Shown here in pieces: positions 44,958 to 53,227 of a DNA stretch of 64,000 nt. The stretch's first letter is position 1. Every line of letters starts with the position of its first letter. Both the position numbers and the translations under genes were made by a program. The notes beneath the pieces are model-generated. The model searched no databases and was not told the origin of the DNA. It was given only the letters and a program-made list of their open reading frames with translations. Origin of the DNA: Roseovarius sp. (GTDB lineage: Bacteria; Pseudomonadota; Alphaproteobacteria; Rhodobacterales; Rhodobacteraceae); assembly GCA_029212365.1 (NCBI GenBank), contig JARGOC010000001.1, positions 124,001 to 188,000 on the forward strand, written 5' to 3'.

Positions 44958-45253
44958 CCCAGGCCATCTTGCAGATCTGCGACTTCTGTTAGGCGTACAG
45001 CAAGCTGTCCTTGTGCATCGCCCTCCATCTCTTCCAGCTCCCCGCGCGCGATCAGGCGGTCACCCACATACAGTTCCACTGGATCATCCACGCGTTTGTC
45101 TAGCGGTAGAACGGCGTCCTGCCCCAGTTTTAACAGATCACGGATCAAAGGTCGGGCTTTGCCAACCGAAATCGTTATTTCAACGGGGACCGAAGAAAAA
45201 GGGTTCTTCGGTCCACTTGCGTTGGTCGGTGTTGCGTTCACATCATCTGTCAT
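44954..45253 (-). CDS. fliN: flagellar motor switch protein FliN
   Basis: FliN forms the lower C-ring with FliM, binding the switch and FliH. The 99-residue protein is nearly all one SpoA domain: VPVEITISVGKARPLIRDLLKLGQDAVLPLDKRVDDPVELYVGDRLIARGELEEM. It overlaps fliH and fliP by four bases each. It is shorter than the E. coli protein (137) because the N-terminal extension is reduced. fliM and fliG are not in the window. Confidence 0.93.
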   Translation of the reverse strand: MTDDVNATPTNASGPKNPFSSVPVEITISVGKARPLIRDLLKLGQDAVLPLDKRVDDPVELYVGDRLIARGELEEMEGDAQGQLAVRLTEVADLQDGLG

Positions 45254-45837
45254 GCTGTTTTCCTCTGGGCTTCTTCAAAAAATCCGACAACAGCTTGATC
45301 GATGGATGTCAGAACTTCGTTCAAATTGATCTCACGTTCCTGGCTGCCAAACCGGATGTAAACTTGGCCGTCAGCCAGAGATGGCTCTTCGACAAACGTG
45401 ATATCTTGCTGTGTGCTTTGATTCAGTAAATCGCTGATTGTTGCGCTGTTGGCGGGAGCTACGACGATTTCAATCGGTTGTGAGCCATGTTTTTTGGCCA
45501 GATCATGCAGCAATTCTGAAATCTGTGATCCAAGAGTTTTTTGTACCATTGCAGGTAGCACGGCAGATACCATCTGATCCAAAAGCGGTTTAAGCGCATT
45601 TAGTGAGGCGACATGCGCCTCCTGATAAGTGAAAGATAAGTCCTGGAGGTTTTGTTCAAAATCAGCAGAGATCCTGCGGCTGTCGTCGGACCCTGATTTA
45701 GCGGAATCATCCCACCCGGCCTGATACCCTTTTTCAAAGGCTTCCAGCTTCTGCTCTTCCAAAGACACATCGGTTAGCGAAACAGGTGTCCCCTGTGCAA
45801 GAGACCCAAAATCTTCGAGTAAATGCGAAATACTCAT
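45250..45837 (-). CDS. fliH: FliH-like flagellar assembly protein
   Basis: FliH regulates the export ATPase FliI and docks it to FliN. The 195-residue product (ATG at 45837) sits between fliF and fliN, the usual fliH position, with an N-terminal acidic region (LEEQKLEAFEKGYQAGWDDSAKSGSDD), a helical middle and a C-terminal domain (EIVVAPANSATISDLLNQS, VYIRFGSQEREINLNEVLTSID) like the FliH/HrpE fold. Sequence conservation is weak, so the call relies partly on gene order. It overlaps the fliF stop by one base. Confidence 0.78.
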   Translation of the reverse strand: MSISHLLEDFGSLAQGTPVSLTDVSLEEQKLEAFEKGYQAGWDDSAKSGSDDSRRISADFEQNLQDLSFTYQEAHVASLNALKPLLDQMVSAVLPAMVQKTLGSQISELLHDLAKKHGSQPIEIVVAPANSATISDLLNQSTQQDITFVEEPSLADGQVYIRFGSQEREINLNEVLTSIDQAVVGFFEEAQRKTA

Positions 45838-47465
45838 CAGGCGTTCTCCTCCTCGCCTTCCAACCAACTGCGTAGAATCTCAACCGTTTCTTCTTGACGC
45901 TCACCGATCAAATTGCGCAGACGTTCAACTGGGTCTTCTTGCCCTTCACCCTCGGTCAGAGACAGCAAGCCGCCCTTGGCGTCATCAACTATGTCTTCAC
46001 CATTGGGTAGCGTCGTCATACCTACGGGTGAAAATGTGCCGTCATCAATTTCACCTGTAAGGGGGGTCAAATTCTCTGCCGGATCATTCCGGGGGGGTGG
46101 GCTCAACTGCGGCAAAGCCTGTTCTACGGGGCCACTGTTTAACAATGGGCGCACCACGAAGAGACCAAGCACAAGCGCAACAATCGCCAAAACGGCTGCC
46201 TGAATGATTGACATCACGTCAATCGCCAGCTTGTCGAACAATGAGGCCTGAACAGCAGTACCTCCGGGAACGGCGGGCTCAAATTGCATTGTCTTCAATG
46301 TGATGACGTCGCCGCGAGTCTCATCAAAGCCAACCGCAGACGCCACAAGTTCACGCAGAGAACCCAATTCTTCATCGGAACGGGGCACAAATTGTTCCGC
46401 CCCATCTGCGCCTGTGTCCAGCGAGCCATTGACCAATACCGCCACAGTTAGGCGTTTGATTGCACCTGGGGCCATGGTCACCTGACGTTCGGTCTCGGAC
46501 ACTTCGTAGTTCACGCGTTCACGCGTTTCTGATGCCTGACTGGATGAGCTGTCGCCACCCGCTGCATCTCCGGCAGGCAGATTTGAAGCGACGGTCACGT
46601 CGCCACCACCCTGATCCGAGGCCGTATCTGATCTTTCTTCGGTGTCGGTACTGATAGCGACGCGGCTATCAGGATCAATACGGCGTTCACGGATGGATTC
46701 GGTGCTGGTAATGGTATCAAGGCTTAGCTCAACCACTGCATTTCCGGCCCCCACACGTGCTTCCAACAGGCGCTCAACCTTCTGGCGAATCACATCGGCG
46801 CGGTCATCAGCTGTGTTCGACGGGGCCTCATCTGCGGCACCGATCAACCCGCCTTGACCATCAATAATTGAGACATCATCGGGGGTTAGGCCAGCCACTG
46901 CAGAAGCCACCAAAAACCGAAGCGCGCGTGCGTGTTTCGCAGTGATTCCGCCACCCTCGGACGAGATTGAAACTGAAGCAGTGGGTGTGACATCACGTTG
47001 AAACGGGTTGGATCCACCACTGGCCAGATGCACCCGCGCCATATTGATCGCAGGATGTGAGACGATGGTGCGCGCCAGCTCGCCCTCTTTGGCACGCCAG
47101 TATGCGGCGTCAAACATCTGAGATGTGGTGCCAAACCCAGAAAGCGTGTCCAGCAGCTCATATCCTTTGCCGGAATTAGTAGGCAGGCCTTCGCTGGCCA
47201 ATGTCATGCGCAATTCATCGCGCCGGGCCGAATCAACAAAAATCGACCCGCCGCGCACCTGGTAAGTCGCGCCCTGTGCCTCTAGCGCGCTGACTACCTC
47301 GCCTGCGGGGCCGCTTTCCAGCCCTGCATAAAGCAACGTCAAATTGGGTGCAGATGCCATACGGGCAAGGGACAATACGGCGGCAAACATGGCCGCAGTG
47401 GCCAACACCACAATAACGCGACGACGTGCATCTAGGGATGTCCATAAAGTAGCGAGCTGCTGCAA
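45837..47465 (-). CDS. fliF: flagellar MS-ring protein FliF
   Basis: FliF forms the MS ring, the base on which the motor is built. The 542-residue product has two membrane helices (about residues 18-36 and 420-442), the periplasmic YscJ/FliF domain with LLYAGLESGPAGEVVSALEAQG and ELARTIVSHPAINMARVHLAS, and a C-terminal cytoplasmic tail (LRNLIGERQEETVEILRSWLEGEEENA) that binds FliG. It heads the leftward fliF-fliH-fliN-fliP operon and is divergent from fliL. Confidence 0.96.
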   Translation of the reverse strand: MQQLATLWTSLDARRRVIVVLATAAMFAAVLSLARMASAPNLTLLYAGLESGPAGEVVSALEAQGATYQVRGGSIFVDSARRDELRMTLASEGLPTNSGKGYELLDTLSGFGTTSQMFDAAYWRAKEGELARTIVSHPAINMARVHLASGGSNPFQRDVTPTASVSISSEGGGITAKHARALRFLVASAVAGLTPDDVSIIDGQGGLIGAADEAPSNTADDRADVIRQKVERLLEARVGAGNAVVELSLDTITSTESIRERRIDPDSRVAISTDTEERSDTASDQGGGDVTVASNLPAGDAAGGDSSSSQASETRERVNYEVSETERQVTMAPGAIKRLTVAVLVNGSLDTGADGAEQFVPRSDEELGSLRELVASAVGFDETRGDVITLKTMQFEPAVPGGTAVQASLFDKLAIDVMSIIQAAVLAIVALVLGLFVVRPLLNSGPVEQALPQLSPPPRNDPAENLTPLTGEIDDGTFSPVGMTTLPNGEDIVDDAKGGLLSLTEGEGQEDPVERLRNLIGERQEETVEILRSWLEGEEENA

Positions 47466-47526
47466 TTCTTTGCCTCCTGACCTAGGCGTTCTGCCGGTCT
47501 ATGGCATCGACATTGGCTGATCAGCC

Positions 47527-47559
47527 TTAACAATCGGTTAGTTCTAACCTGCTTATAGT
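47527..47559 (+). promoter_or_regulatory. candidate CtrA-activated promoter of the fliL-motA operon
   Basis: TTAA-CAATCGG-TTAG (47527-47541), one mismatch to the CtrA box, is followed after 12 bases by TATAGT (47554-47559), a good -10. With a start near 47567 the box would be centred close to -33, the usual position of an activating CtrA site overlapping the -35. The SD GGAGG and TTG start of fliL follow. Confidence 0.5.
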
Positions 47560-47587
47560 TATCCAAACGACCGCGGAGGTAATACGC

Positions 47588-48088
47588 TTGGCTGATCCTG
47601 ATGAAACCGAAGATGACTCGCCCAAAAAGAAGTCAAAGCTGCCTTTGATCATTGGATTGGTGCTGGCGTTGGCCAGTGGCGGTGGCGGGTTTTATGCGGT
47701 GCAGTCGGGTCTGCTGTTTGGTGGCGATTCGCACCAGGCTGGCGAACACGCGATGGAGGATGAACACGCGGCCGAAAAGGTGGCGCATATGCCTGATGTT
47801 GTCTTTGTGCCTGTGGATCCTTTGGTGATTTCACTCAGTGAACGAGGCAGCCATTTACGGTTTCGCGCGCAGCTGGAGGTGGGCAGCGCCTATACCGATG
47901 AGGTTACTCAGTTGATGCCGCGTGTGGTTGATGTGTTGAACAACTATTTACGCGCGCTTGAGGTGGAAGACATCGCTGATGGAGCCTCGTTAACGCGATT
48001 GCGAGCGCAGATGTTGCGCCGCATTCAAATTGTGACTGGCGGTGGGCGGGTCAACGACCTGTTGATCATGGAATTCGTACTGAACTGA
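47588..48088 (+). CDS. fliL: flagellar basal body protein FliL, TTG start
   Basis: FliL is a single-pass inner-membrane protein that surrounds and supports the stators. The 166-residue product starts at a TTG (47588), eight bases after GGAGG, and has a charged cytoplasmic tail, one helix (about residues 20-41, LPLIIGLVLALASGGGGFYAV), and the periplasmic FliL domain with VVFVPVDPLVISLSERGSHLRFRAQLEV and NDLLIMEFVLN. It is the first gene of fliL-DUF6468-motE-motA, divergent from fliF. A second FliL-like gene lies at 57625. Confidence 0.92.
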   Translation: MADPDETEDDSPKKKSKLPLIIGLVLALASGGGGFYAVQSGLLFGGDSHQAGEHAMEDEHAAEKVAHMPDVVFVPVDPLVISLSERGSHLRFRAQLEVGSAYTDEVTQLMPRVVDVLNNYLRALEVEDIADGASLTRLRAQMLRRIQIVTGGGRVNDLLIMEFVLN

Positions 48089-48098
48089 TGAGGGTGTT

Positions 48099-48548
48099 AT
48101 GGAAATGATTGCAGATATTTTGCTGGTTGCTGGCGCATTGGGGGCCGGATTCTATTGCTATATTCTGGCGCGACGGCTTGCACGGTTCAATGATCTGGAA
48201 AATGGCGTGGGCGGGGCAGTTGCTGTGTTGTCAGCGCAGGTGGATGACCTGACCAAAACGCTGCAAGCCGCTCAGCATACCGCCAGCACGTCTACTCAGT
48301 CGCTCGATGGTTTGACTGATCGTGCAGAAGGTGTGGCCAAACGTTTGGAGTTGCTTGTGGTTTCCATGAATGACTTACCTGAACCGGCCTCTGCGGCGGC
48401 CCCGGCCACCGCGCCTGCGCCAGTGAACACAGTTGCTGCAACAGAAATTGTTCCCCCGCCTGAGGTACCTGAACAAGAAGCTCAAATAGCGCCCACTGCC
48501 GGACCAATTTTCCGGCGTCACTCAGAACCTCAGGCAGGAGCGGCGTAA
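48099..48548 (+). CDS. DUF6468 flagellar operon protein
   Basis: The 149-residue protein has an N-terminal membrane helix (residues 4-25, IADILLVAGALGAGFYCYILARRLARF), a helical, probably coiled-coil segment (VAVLSAQVDDLTKTLQAAQHTASTS) and a Pro/Ala-rich tail. It belongs to a small family that occurs only next to motility genes in alphaproteobacteria, commonly before a MotE-like gene. Its role is unknown. The stop overlaps the motE start by one base. Confidence 0.78.
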   Translation: MEMIADILLVAGALGAGFYCYILARRLARFNDLENGVGGAVAVLSAQVDDLTKTLQAAQHTASTSTQSLDGLTDRAEGVAKRLELLVVSMNDLPEPASAAAPATAPAPVNTVAATEIVPPPEVPEQEAQIAPTAGPIFRRHSEPQAGAA

Positions 48549-49156
48549 TGAAAAAGCCCAAAACATCCCTGCGCCGCAAACGCCGCTTCTCAAATCGGGG
48601 GGGGCTGGTCATGATTGCCACCCTGTTATTGGGATCGGCAGTGCTTCGTATGGGCGATAATGCTGGTCAGGCGTTTGCCCTTGCCAACGATGAGATGGAA
48701 ATCACGCCACTTGAACCAGCGCCGGTGTTGGCGCAGTGCGAGACATCTGAAGACCTCCAACCCGTTTTGATGGCCTTCCAGAACCGCGAAGCGCGCCTGT
48801 CTGAGCAAGAAAATGCCCTGCGCGACAGGATGCACGCCTTGAAAATCGTTGATGAACAGGTGTCCCAAAAGCTGGCCGCCCTGACAGCGGCAGAAACAGC
48901 TTTGCGCGATACGATCGCTTTGGCTGAAACTGCGGCAGAAGGAGACCTGGCACGCCTCACCAAAGTCTATGAAACGATGAAGCCCAAACAGGCCGCTGCT
49001 CTGTTTGAAGAAATGACGCCAGAATTCGCCGCAGGTTTCCTCGGACGAATGCGCCCGGATGCAGCCGCTGCGATTCTGGCGGGAATTTCGCCGGAGGCGG
49101 CACATACCTTCAGCGTCGTTTTGGCCGGAAGAAATGCCGAAGTTCCCAAAGAATAA
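48548..49156 (+). CDS. motE: MotE-like stator chaperone
   Basis: The 202-residue protein has an N-terminal membrane helix (about residues 19-36) and then a periplasmic part: a coiled coil (about 80-140, RLSEQENALRDRMHALKIVDEQVSQKL) and a C-terminal MgtE-N-like domain (MKPKQAAALFEEMTPEFAAGFLGRMRPDAAAAILAGI). In Sinorhizobium MotE is the chaperone of the periplasmic motility protein MotC, and the position just before motA supports that role. A true MgtE transporter is excluded because the channel part is missing. Confidence 0.85.
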   Translation: MKKPKTSLRRKRRFSNRGGLVMIATLLLGSAVLRMGDNAGQAFALANDEMEITPLEPAPVLAQCETSEDLQPVLMAFQNREARLSEQENALRDRMHALKIVDEQVSQKLAALTAAETALRDTIALAETAAEGDLARLTKVYETMKPKQAAALFEEMTPEFAAGFLGRMRPDAAAAILAGISPEAAHTFSVVLAGRNAEVPKE

Positions 49157-49227
49157 TGGAACTGTTCGCACGGTTTCTTAACCCCAAGATGTCACATTTG
49201 CCCTGATTGGGATGAACGGAGAATACC

Positions 49228-50097
49228 ATGATAGGGCTAGTCGGAATTCTGGTAATTTTCGTAATGGTGTTCGGCGGCTACATTGCCGCTGGCGGAAAGC
49301 TCGGGATCATTATGAAAGCGCTTCCGTTTGAACTTATGATGATTGGGGGCGCCGCTGTCGGTGCCTTTCTGATTTCTAACGATATTCCTGCAGTCAAACA
49401 CACTATCAAGGATATTGGAAAGGTCTTTAAAGGTGCCAAATGGAAGCACGAAGATTACCGCGACCTGCTGTGCCTGCTATTTGAGCTGATTCGCCTTGCC
49501 CGCTCGAACCCGGTTGGTATTGAAGAGCATATTGAAGAGCCAGACAGCTCTTCCATTTTCTCAAAATACCCCAAAATTCAGGCGGATGGTGAAGCGGTGG
49601 CACTTATTAGTGACACTCTTCGCTCAGCCTCGATGAACTATGATGATCCACACCAGGTTGAAGAGGTGTTGGAAAAGCGCATGGATGCCAATATGCATCA
49701 TGCCTTGCATTCCAGCCACGCCTTGCAATCCATGGCCGATGGTTTGCCTGCCTTGGGTATTGTGGCCGCTGTTCTTGGGGTGATCAAAACAATGGCCGCC
49801 ATTGACCAACCGCCAGAAATTCTTGGCAAAATGATCGGCGGTGCTCTTGTTGGGACATTCTTGGGTGTATTTCTGTCATATGGGCTGGTTGGTCCGTTTG
49901 CGGGCAAGGTCAAAGCGGTGGTCGAAGAAGATGGTCACTTCTATCAGCTTATCCGCGAAGTGCTTGTGGCAAATCTTTACAACCACTCCACCAACATCTG
50001 TATTGAAGTCGGCCGTCAAAACACGCCCTCCCATTGCCGCCCCAGCTTCAACGACCTGGAAGAGGCATTGAAATCTGTCAAACAGGAAGCGGCCTGA
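49228..50097 (+). CDS. motA: flagellar motor stator protein MotA
   Basis: MotA forms the proton-conducting stator with MotB. The 289-residue protein has four membrane helices, starting with GLVGILVIFVMVFGGYIAAGG, a cytoplasmic loop with the rotor-contact charges (ELIRLARSNPVGIEEHIEEPD), and the conserved Pro near IDQPPEILGKMIGGALVGTFLGVFLSYGLVGPFA. The ATG follows CGGAGAA. Its stop shares one base with the start of the next gene. MotB is about 10 kb away on the same strand. Confidence 0.95.
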   Translation: MIGLVGILVIFVMVFGGYIAAGGKLGIIMKALPFELMMIGGAAVGAFLISNDIPAVKHTIKDIGKVFKGAKWKHEDYRDLLCLLFELIRLARSNPVGIEEHIEEPDSSSIFSKYPKIQADGEAVALISDTLRSASMNYDDPHQVEEVLEKRMDANMHHALHSSHALQSMADGLPALGIVAAVLGVIKTMAAIDQPPEILGKMIGGALVGTFLGVFLSYGLVGPFAGKVKAVVEEDGHFYQLIREVLVANLYNHSTNICIEVGRQNTPSHCRPSFNDLEEALKSVKQEAA

Positions 50098-52364
50098 TGC
50101 GCCTGGCGATTCTCATTTCTTGTATTTTTTGTTTTGCGGTAGCTGCGCAGGCGCAAACTGTTCAGGTCCGCTCGGGTGAGCATGATACATTTTCACGCCT
50201 TACCGTAACATTGCCCAACCGAATGGAGTGGGTGGTCGAACCAACCAGAAATGGCGCGCGGCTTGTTTTCAACGCGTCTCGTCTGAAGCTGGACCTCAGC
50301 GAGATCTATTCCCGAATCCCTCGGAACAGAATTTCCGACGTAAAATGGAATGGCGCAGAAAATGCACTACAACTCCATTTTGATTGTGCTTGTGAAGCGA
50401 CGGCGTTTTGGCATGGTAAATCAATGCTGGTTCTGGATGTTCGTGAGACCCCGGAAAATACTGAAGCAAAACCCACGCAAACCCGCTCGCAAGAGTATCG
50501 AGACCTTTCTAACCCACCTTTTAAGGGTCAAAAACAATCGAGCGTGATTGACCTACCATTAACGGGCTCGCCTGACGGAAATCTGCAAGACACAGAAACG
50601 ACCGATATACCGGTAACAACATTGCAACCCGAAGTTCGTGATCGGCTATTACAGCAGGTTGGTCGCGCTGCGTCTCAGGGATTGTTGTCACCCAGTATTA
50701 AACGGCCAGAACAACGTGATGCTGCCAGCAGCAGAGATTCAGCGATCAAGCCAGAGGCACTTGCTCCAGATCATGTAAAAAACACACAAGCCTCTGATCA
50801 CGTTAATCTCAAAGCCCAAAGCAGTATCGACCGGGATTTTCTGGGGTCACATCTAGCACAACAGCAAAACCTGGAGGCATCAGGATGTCTAGCGGACCGT
50901 CGAATTGATGTTGGATCTTGGGGGAATAACGATCCATTTGGTGATCAAATTTCAAAATTGCGCCTGCAACTGACGGGTGAATTTGACGCAGTAAATCCAA
51001 AGATTGCTGAGCAGTTGGTCCGGGCATATCTCTATTTTGGTTTCGGAGCTGAGGCTCGCAGTTTAATGAAATCGATGCCGCCGGAACATACAGATACGGC
51101 GATTCTGATTCGACTGACGCGCATTGCTGAAGACGGCCATGCAGGCGTAACGCCTTTCGCAAAAAATCAGTTGAGTTGCGCCTCGCCTGCTGCATTGTGG
51201 GCGGCTTTGTCGTTTGAAACACTTCCCACTGGCGTTCCAATGGATACGGATGCGATCTTGCGCGCCTTTAATGGTTTACCCGATCATCTGCGTGCCCACT
51301 ATGGTCCGATCCTGGCTCAACGGTTTATATATGCCAACCGCCCAAAAATTGCAGCAAAGCTCTTGCGGATTCTGGATCGCAATGAAGACACGCAAAGCCC
51401 GCAATCTGACATGGCTTCAGCGGATTTACTGACCACCAATGGAGATGAAGAAAAGGCCGATCAAACCCTGCAGGATGTGGCTGCGAGCAATGCAGAACCC
51501 TCGACCGAGGCACTAGTCCAGATGATCGATCAACGGTTTGATAACAAGCGGGAAATATCATTTGAATTGGCACAATTGGCTGGCGCCTATGCCTTTGAAC
51601 ATCAGGATGATGAGGCTGGTTCGGCCCTTGCGCGGGCCTATGTCCGGGCGCTTGTGGCTTCAGGTGCAATCGACCAAGCTTTTTCTGAGTTTGAGCGCAT
51701 TCAACCGCAGCTGCAACCGGAGGAAACTGTCGCGCTTCAATCGGATTTGTTGCACAGGTTGGCGCTTCAACCAGAGGACATTTCTTTTCTACGCCATACT
51801 CTGCCGATTACGTCTGAGCAGGCAGAGCAACTGCGACCAGATGTTGCAAATGCAATGGCTGATCGATTATTAACTTTAGGCTTTGCGGATCAAGCGGCAA
51901 CATTCGTTATGAGAGATTTGACGCAAGATCATAGCAGTGGGAAAGATCGCCAATTGCTACGTGCGCAATTGGCCCTTCACAAACAAAAGCCGCGCCAGGC
52001 GATTGTTGAAATGTTGGGTATGATCGGTTCTGATGCCAATCTTCTGCGAGCCCAAGCGCGCAGTATGGTGGGCGAGCATAGCGCAGCTTATCACCTCTAT
52101 GTCGCTGCGGGTCAGACACAAAAGGCGCAACGGCAGGCTTGGCTGGGCGACAAATGGGCTGAGGCCGCAGCGCCAGGCGATCCGGTTTTTGAAAGTCTGG
52201 CAACGCTATTGGACAGCACTCCCACAGAGGAACTCACAACTTCTGTCGGCAGCATCGCGGTGTTAGCTCAAAATCGAAACTTGGTTGAAGGCAGCTTGGC
52301 GATGCGCAGCGCGTTCGACGCTCTACTCAATGCCAACCCGGTGCCCAGCCCTTCAACTGAGTGA
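50097..52364 (+). CDS. secreted AMIN-like plus helical-repeat protein of the motA operon
   Basis: The 755-residue product begins with a signal peptide (about residues 1-20, ILISCIFCFAVAAQAQ). Residues about 21-120 look like an AMIN-type beta domain (VQVRSGEHDTFSRLTVTLP, LVFNASRLKLDLSEIYSRI, SMLVLDVRE), which in other proteins binds peptidoglycan. A polar linker follows to about 290. Residues about 290-740 form an array of helical hairpins like TPRs (FGAEARSLMKSMP, AIDQAFSEFERIQPQL, RQAIVEMLGMIGSD). It sits between motA and a lytic transglycosylase gene, coupled to motA, so it may be a MotC-like periplasmic stator factor. No known family name can be given with certainty. Confidence 0.75.
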   Translation: MRLAILISCIFCFAVAAQAQTVQVRSGEHDTFSRLTVTLPNRMEWVVEPTRNGARLVFNASRLKLDLSEIYSRIPRNRISDVKWNGAENALQLHFDCACEATAFWHGKSMLVLDVRETPENTEAKPTQTRSQEYRDLSNPPFKGQKQSSVIDLPLTGSPDGNLQDTETTDIPVTTLQPEVRDRLLQQVGRAASQGLLSPSIKRPEQRDAASSRDSAIKPEALAPDHVKNTQASDHVNLKAQSSIDRDFLGSHLAQQQNLEASGCLADRRIDVGSWGNNDPFGDQISKLRLQLTGEFDAVNPKIAEQLVRAYLYFGFGAEARSLMKSMPPEHTDTAILIRLTRIAEDGHAGVTPFAKNQLSCASPAALWAALSFETLPTGVPMDTDAILRAFNGLPDHLRAHYGPILAQRFIYANRPKIAAKLLRILDRNEDTQSPQSDMASADLLTTNGDEEKADQTLQDVAASNAEPSTEALVQMIDQRFDNKREISFELAQLAGAYAFEHQDDEAGSALARAYVRALVASGAIDQAFSEFERIQPQLQPEETVALQSDLLHRLALQPEDISFLRHTLPITSEQAEQLRPDVANAMADRLLTLGFADQAATFVMRDLTQDHSSGKDRQLLRAQLALHKQKPRQAIVEMLGMIGSDANLLRAQARSMVGEHSAAYHLYVAAGQTQKAQRQAWLGDKWAEAAAPGDPVFESLATLLDSTPTEELTTSVGSIAVLAQNRNLVEGSLAMRSAFDALLNANPVPSPSTE

Positions 52365-52457
52365 TGCAGATCATACAGCCAGTTACCAAATCTAAATCTC
52401 ATGCGCATAGCGTGGTGTTACCCCACTGTTTGGTGGTGGATGTAAGGATCTCAGAAC

Positions 52458-53225
52458 GTGATCAAAACGGTGAAACTATCATGCATATTCCTGGGTTCCG
52501 GGTTCCTTAACGGCTGGATTCTGAGTTCAATACTCTTCGTTGCGCTGTGGCCGACTGCTGGGTTGGCGTCGGCTAATATGGCGCTCCTGTGCGACAAGGT
52601 TTCCAAGGTGGCCGCGGCAGAAAGCGGTGTGCCTTTGGCGGTTCTACGCTCCATTACACGAACAGAAACGGGCCGCACGCGTGATGGTACGTTACAGCCA
52701 TGGCCTTGGACGGTGAATATGGAAGGTGTCGGCAAGTGGTTCGACTCAGAAGATGCCGCTCGGGCGTATGTTTTTAGACACTTCAAGCGTGGCGCACGCA
52801 GTTTTGATGTGGGCTGTTTTCAGATCAACTATAAATGGCATCATGAGGCATTCCGTTCGATTGATGAAATGTTTGATCCTTTGACAAATGCCAGATACGC
52901 CGCTGATTTCCTGAACAGACTGCATCAGGAAACCGGCGATTGGTCCAAGGCTGCAGGCGCATACCATTCTCGTACGCCTGAATATGCCACCAAATATCGC
53001 AGCCGGTTTGACCGTATCCGCCGAGATATGCAGGTACAGCCGCCTGTCAGTATGGCCAATGCAGCATCCAGTCCGATTGCGGCTTCGCAAAACCGGTTGC
53101 GTTTAAACACCTACCCATTGCTGCAATCAGGTTCCAATGGCGGCGCCCGCGGGTCTCTGGTGCCCTTGGAGCAAGGCACAGGGCAGGCTTTGATTGGATT
53201 GGCGCAACCACTGTTGGGATCCTGA
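52458..53225 (+). CDS. lytic transglycosylase, SltF-like
   Basis: The 255-residue protein starts at a GTG and has an N-terminal signal sequence (ILSSILFVALWPTAGLASA). The Slt catalytic domain follows (about residues 55-185), with the catalytic Glu in LRSITRTETGRTRDG, FDVGCFQINYKWH and AAGAYHSRTPEYATKYRSRF. In Rhodobacter sphaeroides SltF opens the peptidoglycan for the flagellar rod; location two bases before flhA supports the same role. A proline- and Asn-rich tail lacks recognisable domains. Confidence 0.87.
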   Translation: MIKTVKLSCIFLGSGFLNGWILSSILFVALWPTAGLASANMALLCDKVSKVAAAESGVPLAVLRSITRTETGRTRDGTLQPWPWTVNMEGVGKWFDSEDAARAYVFRHFKRGARSFDVGCFQINYKWHHEAFRSIDEMFDPLTNARYAADFLNRLHQETGDWSKAAGAYHSRTPEYATKYRSRFDRIRRDMQVQPPVSMANAASSPIAASQNRLRLNTYPLLQSGSNGGARGSLVPLEQGTGQALIGLAQPLLGS

Positions 53226-53227
53226 GT

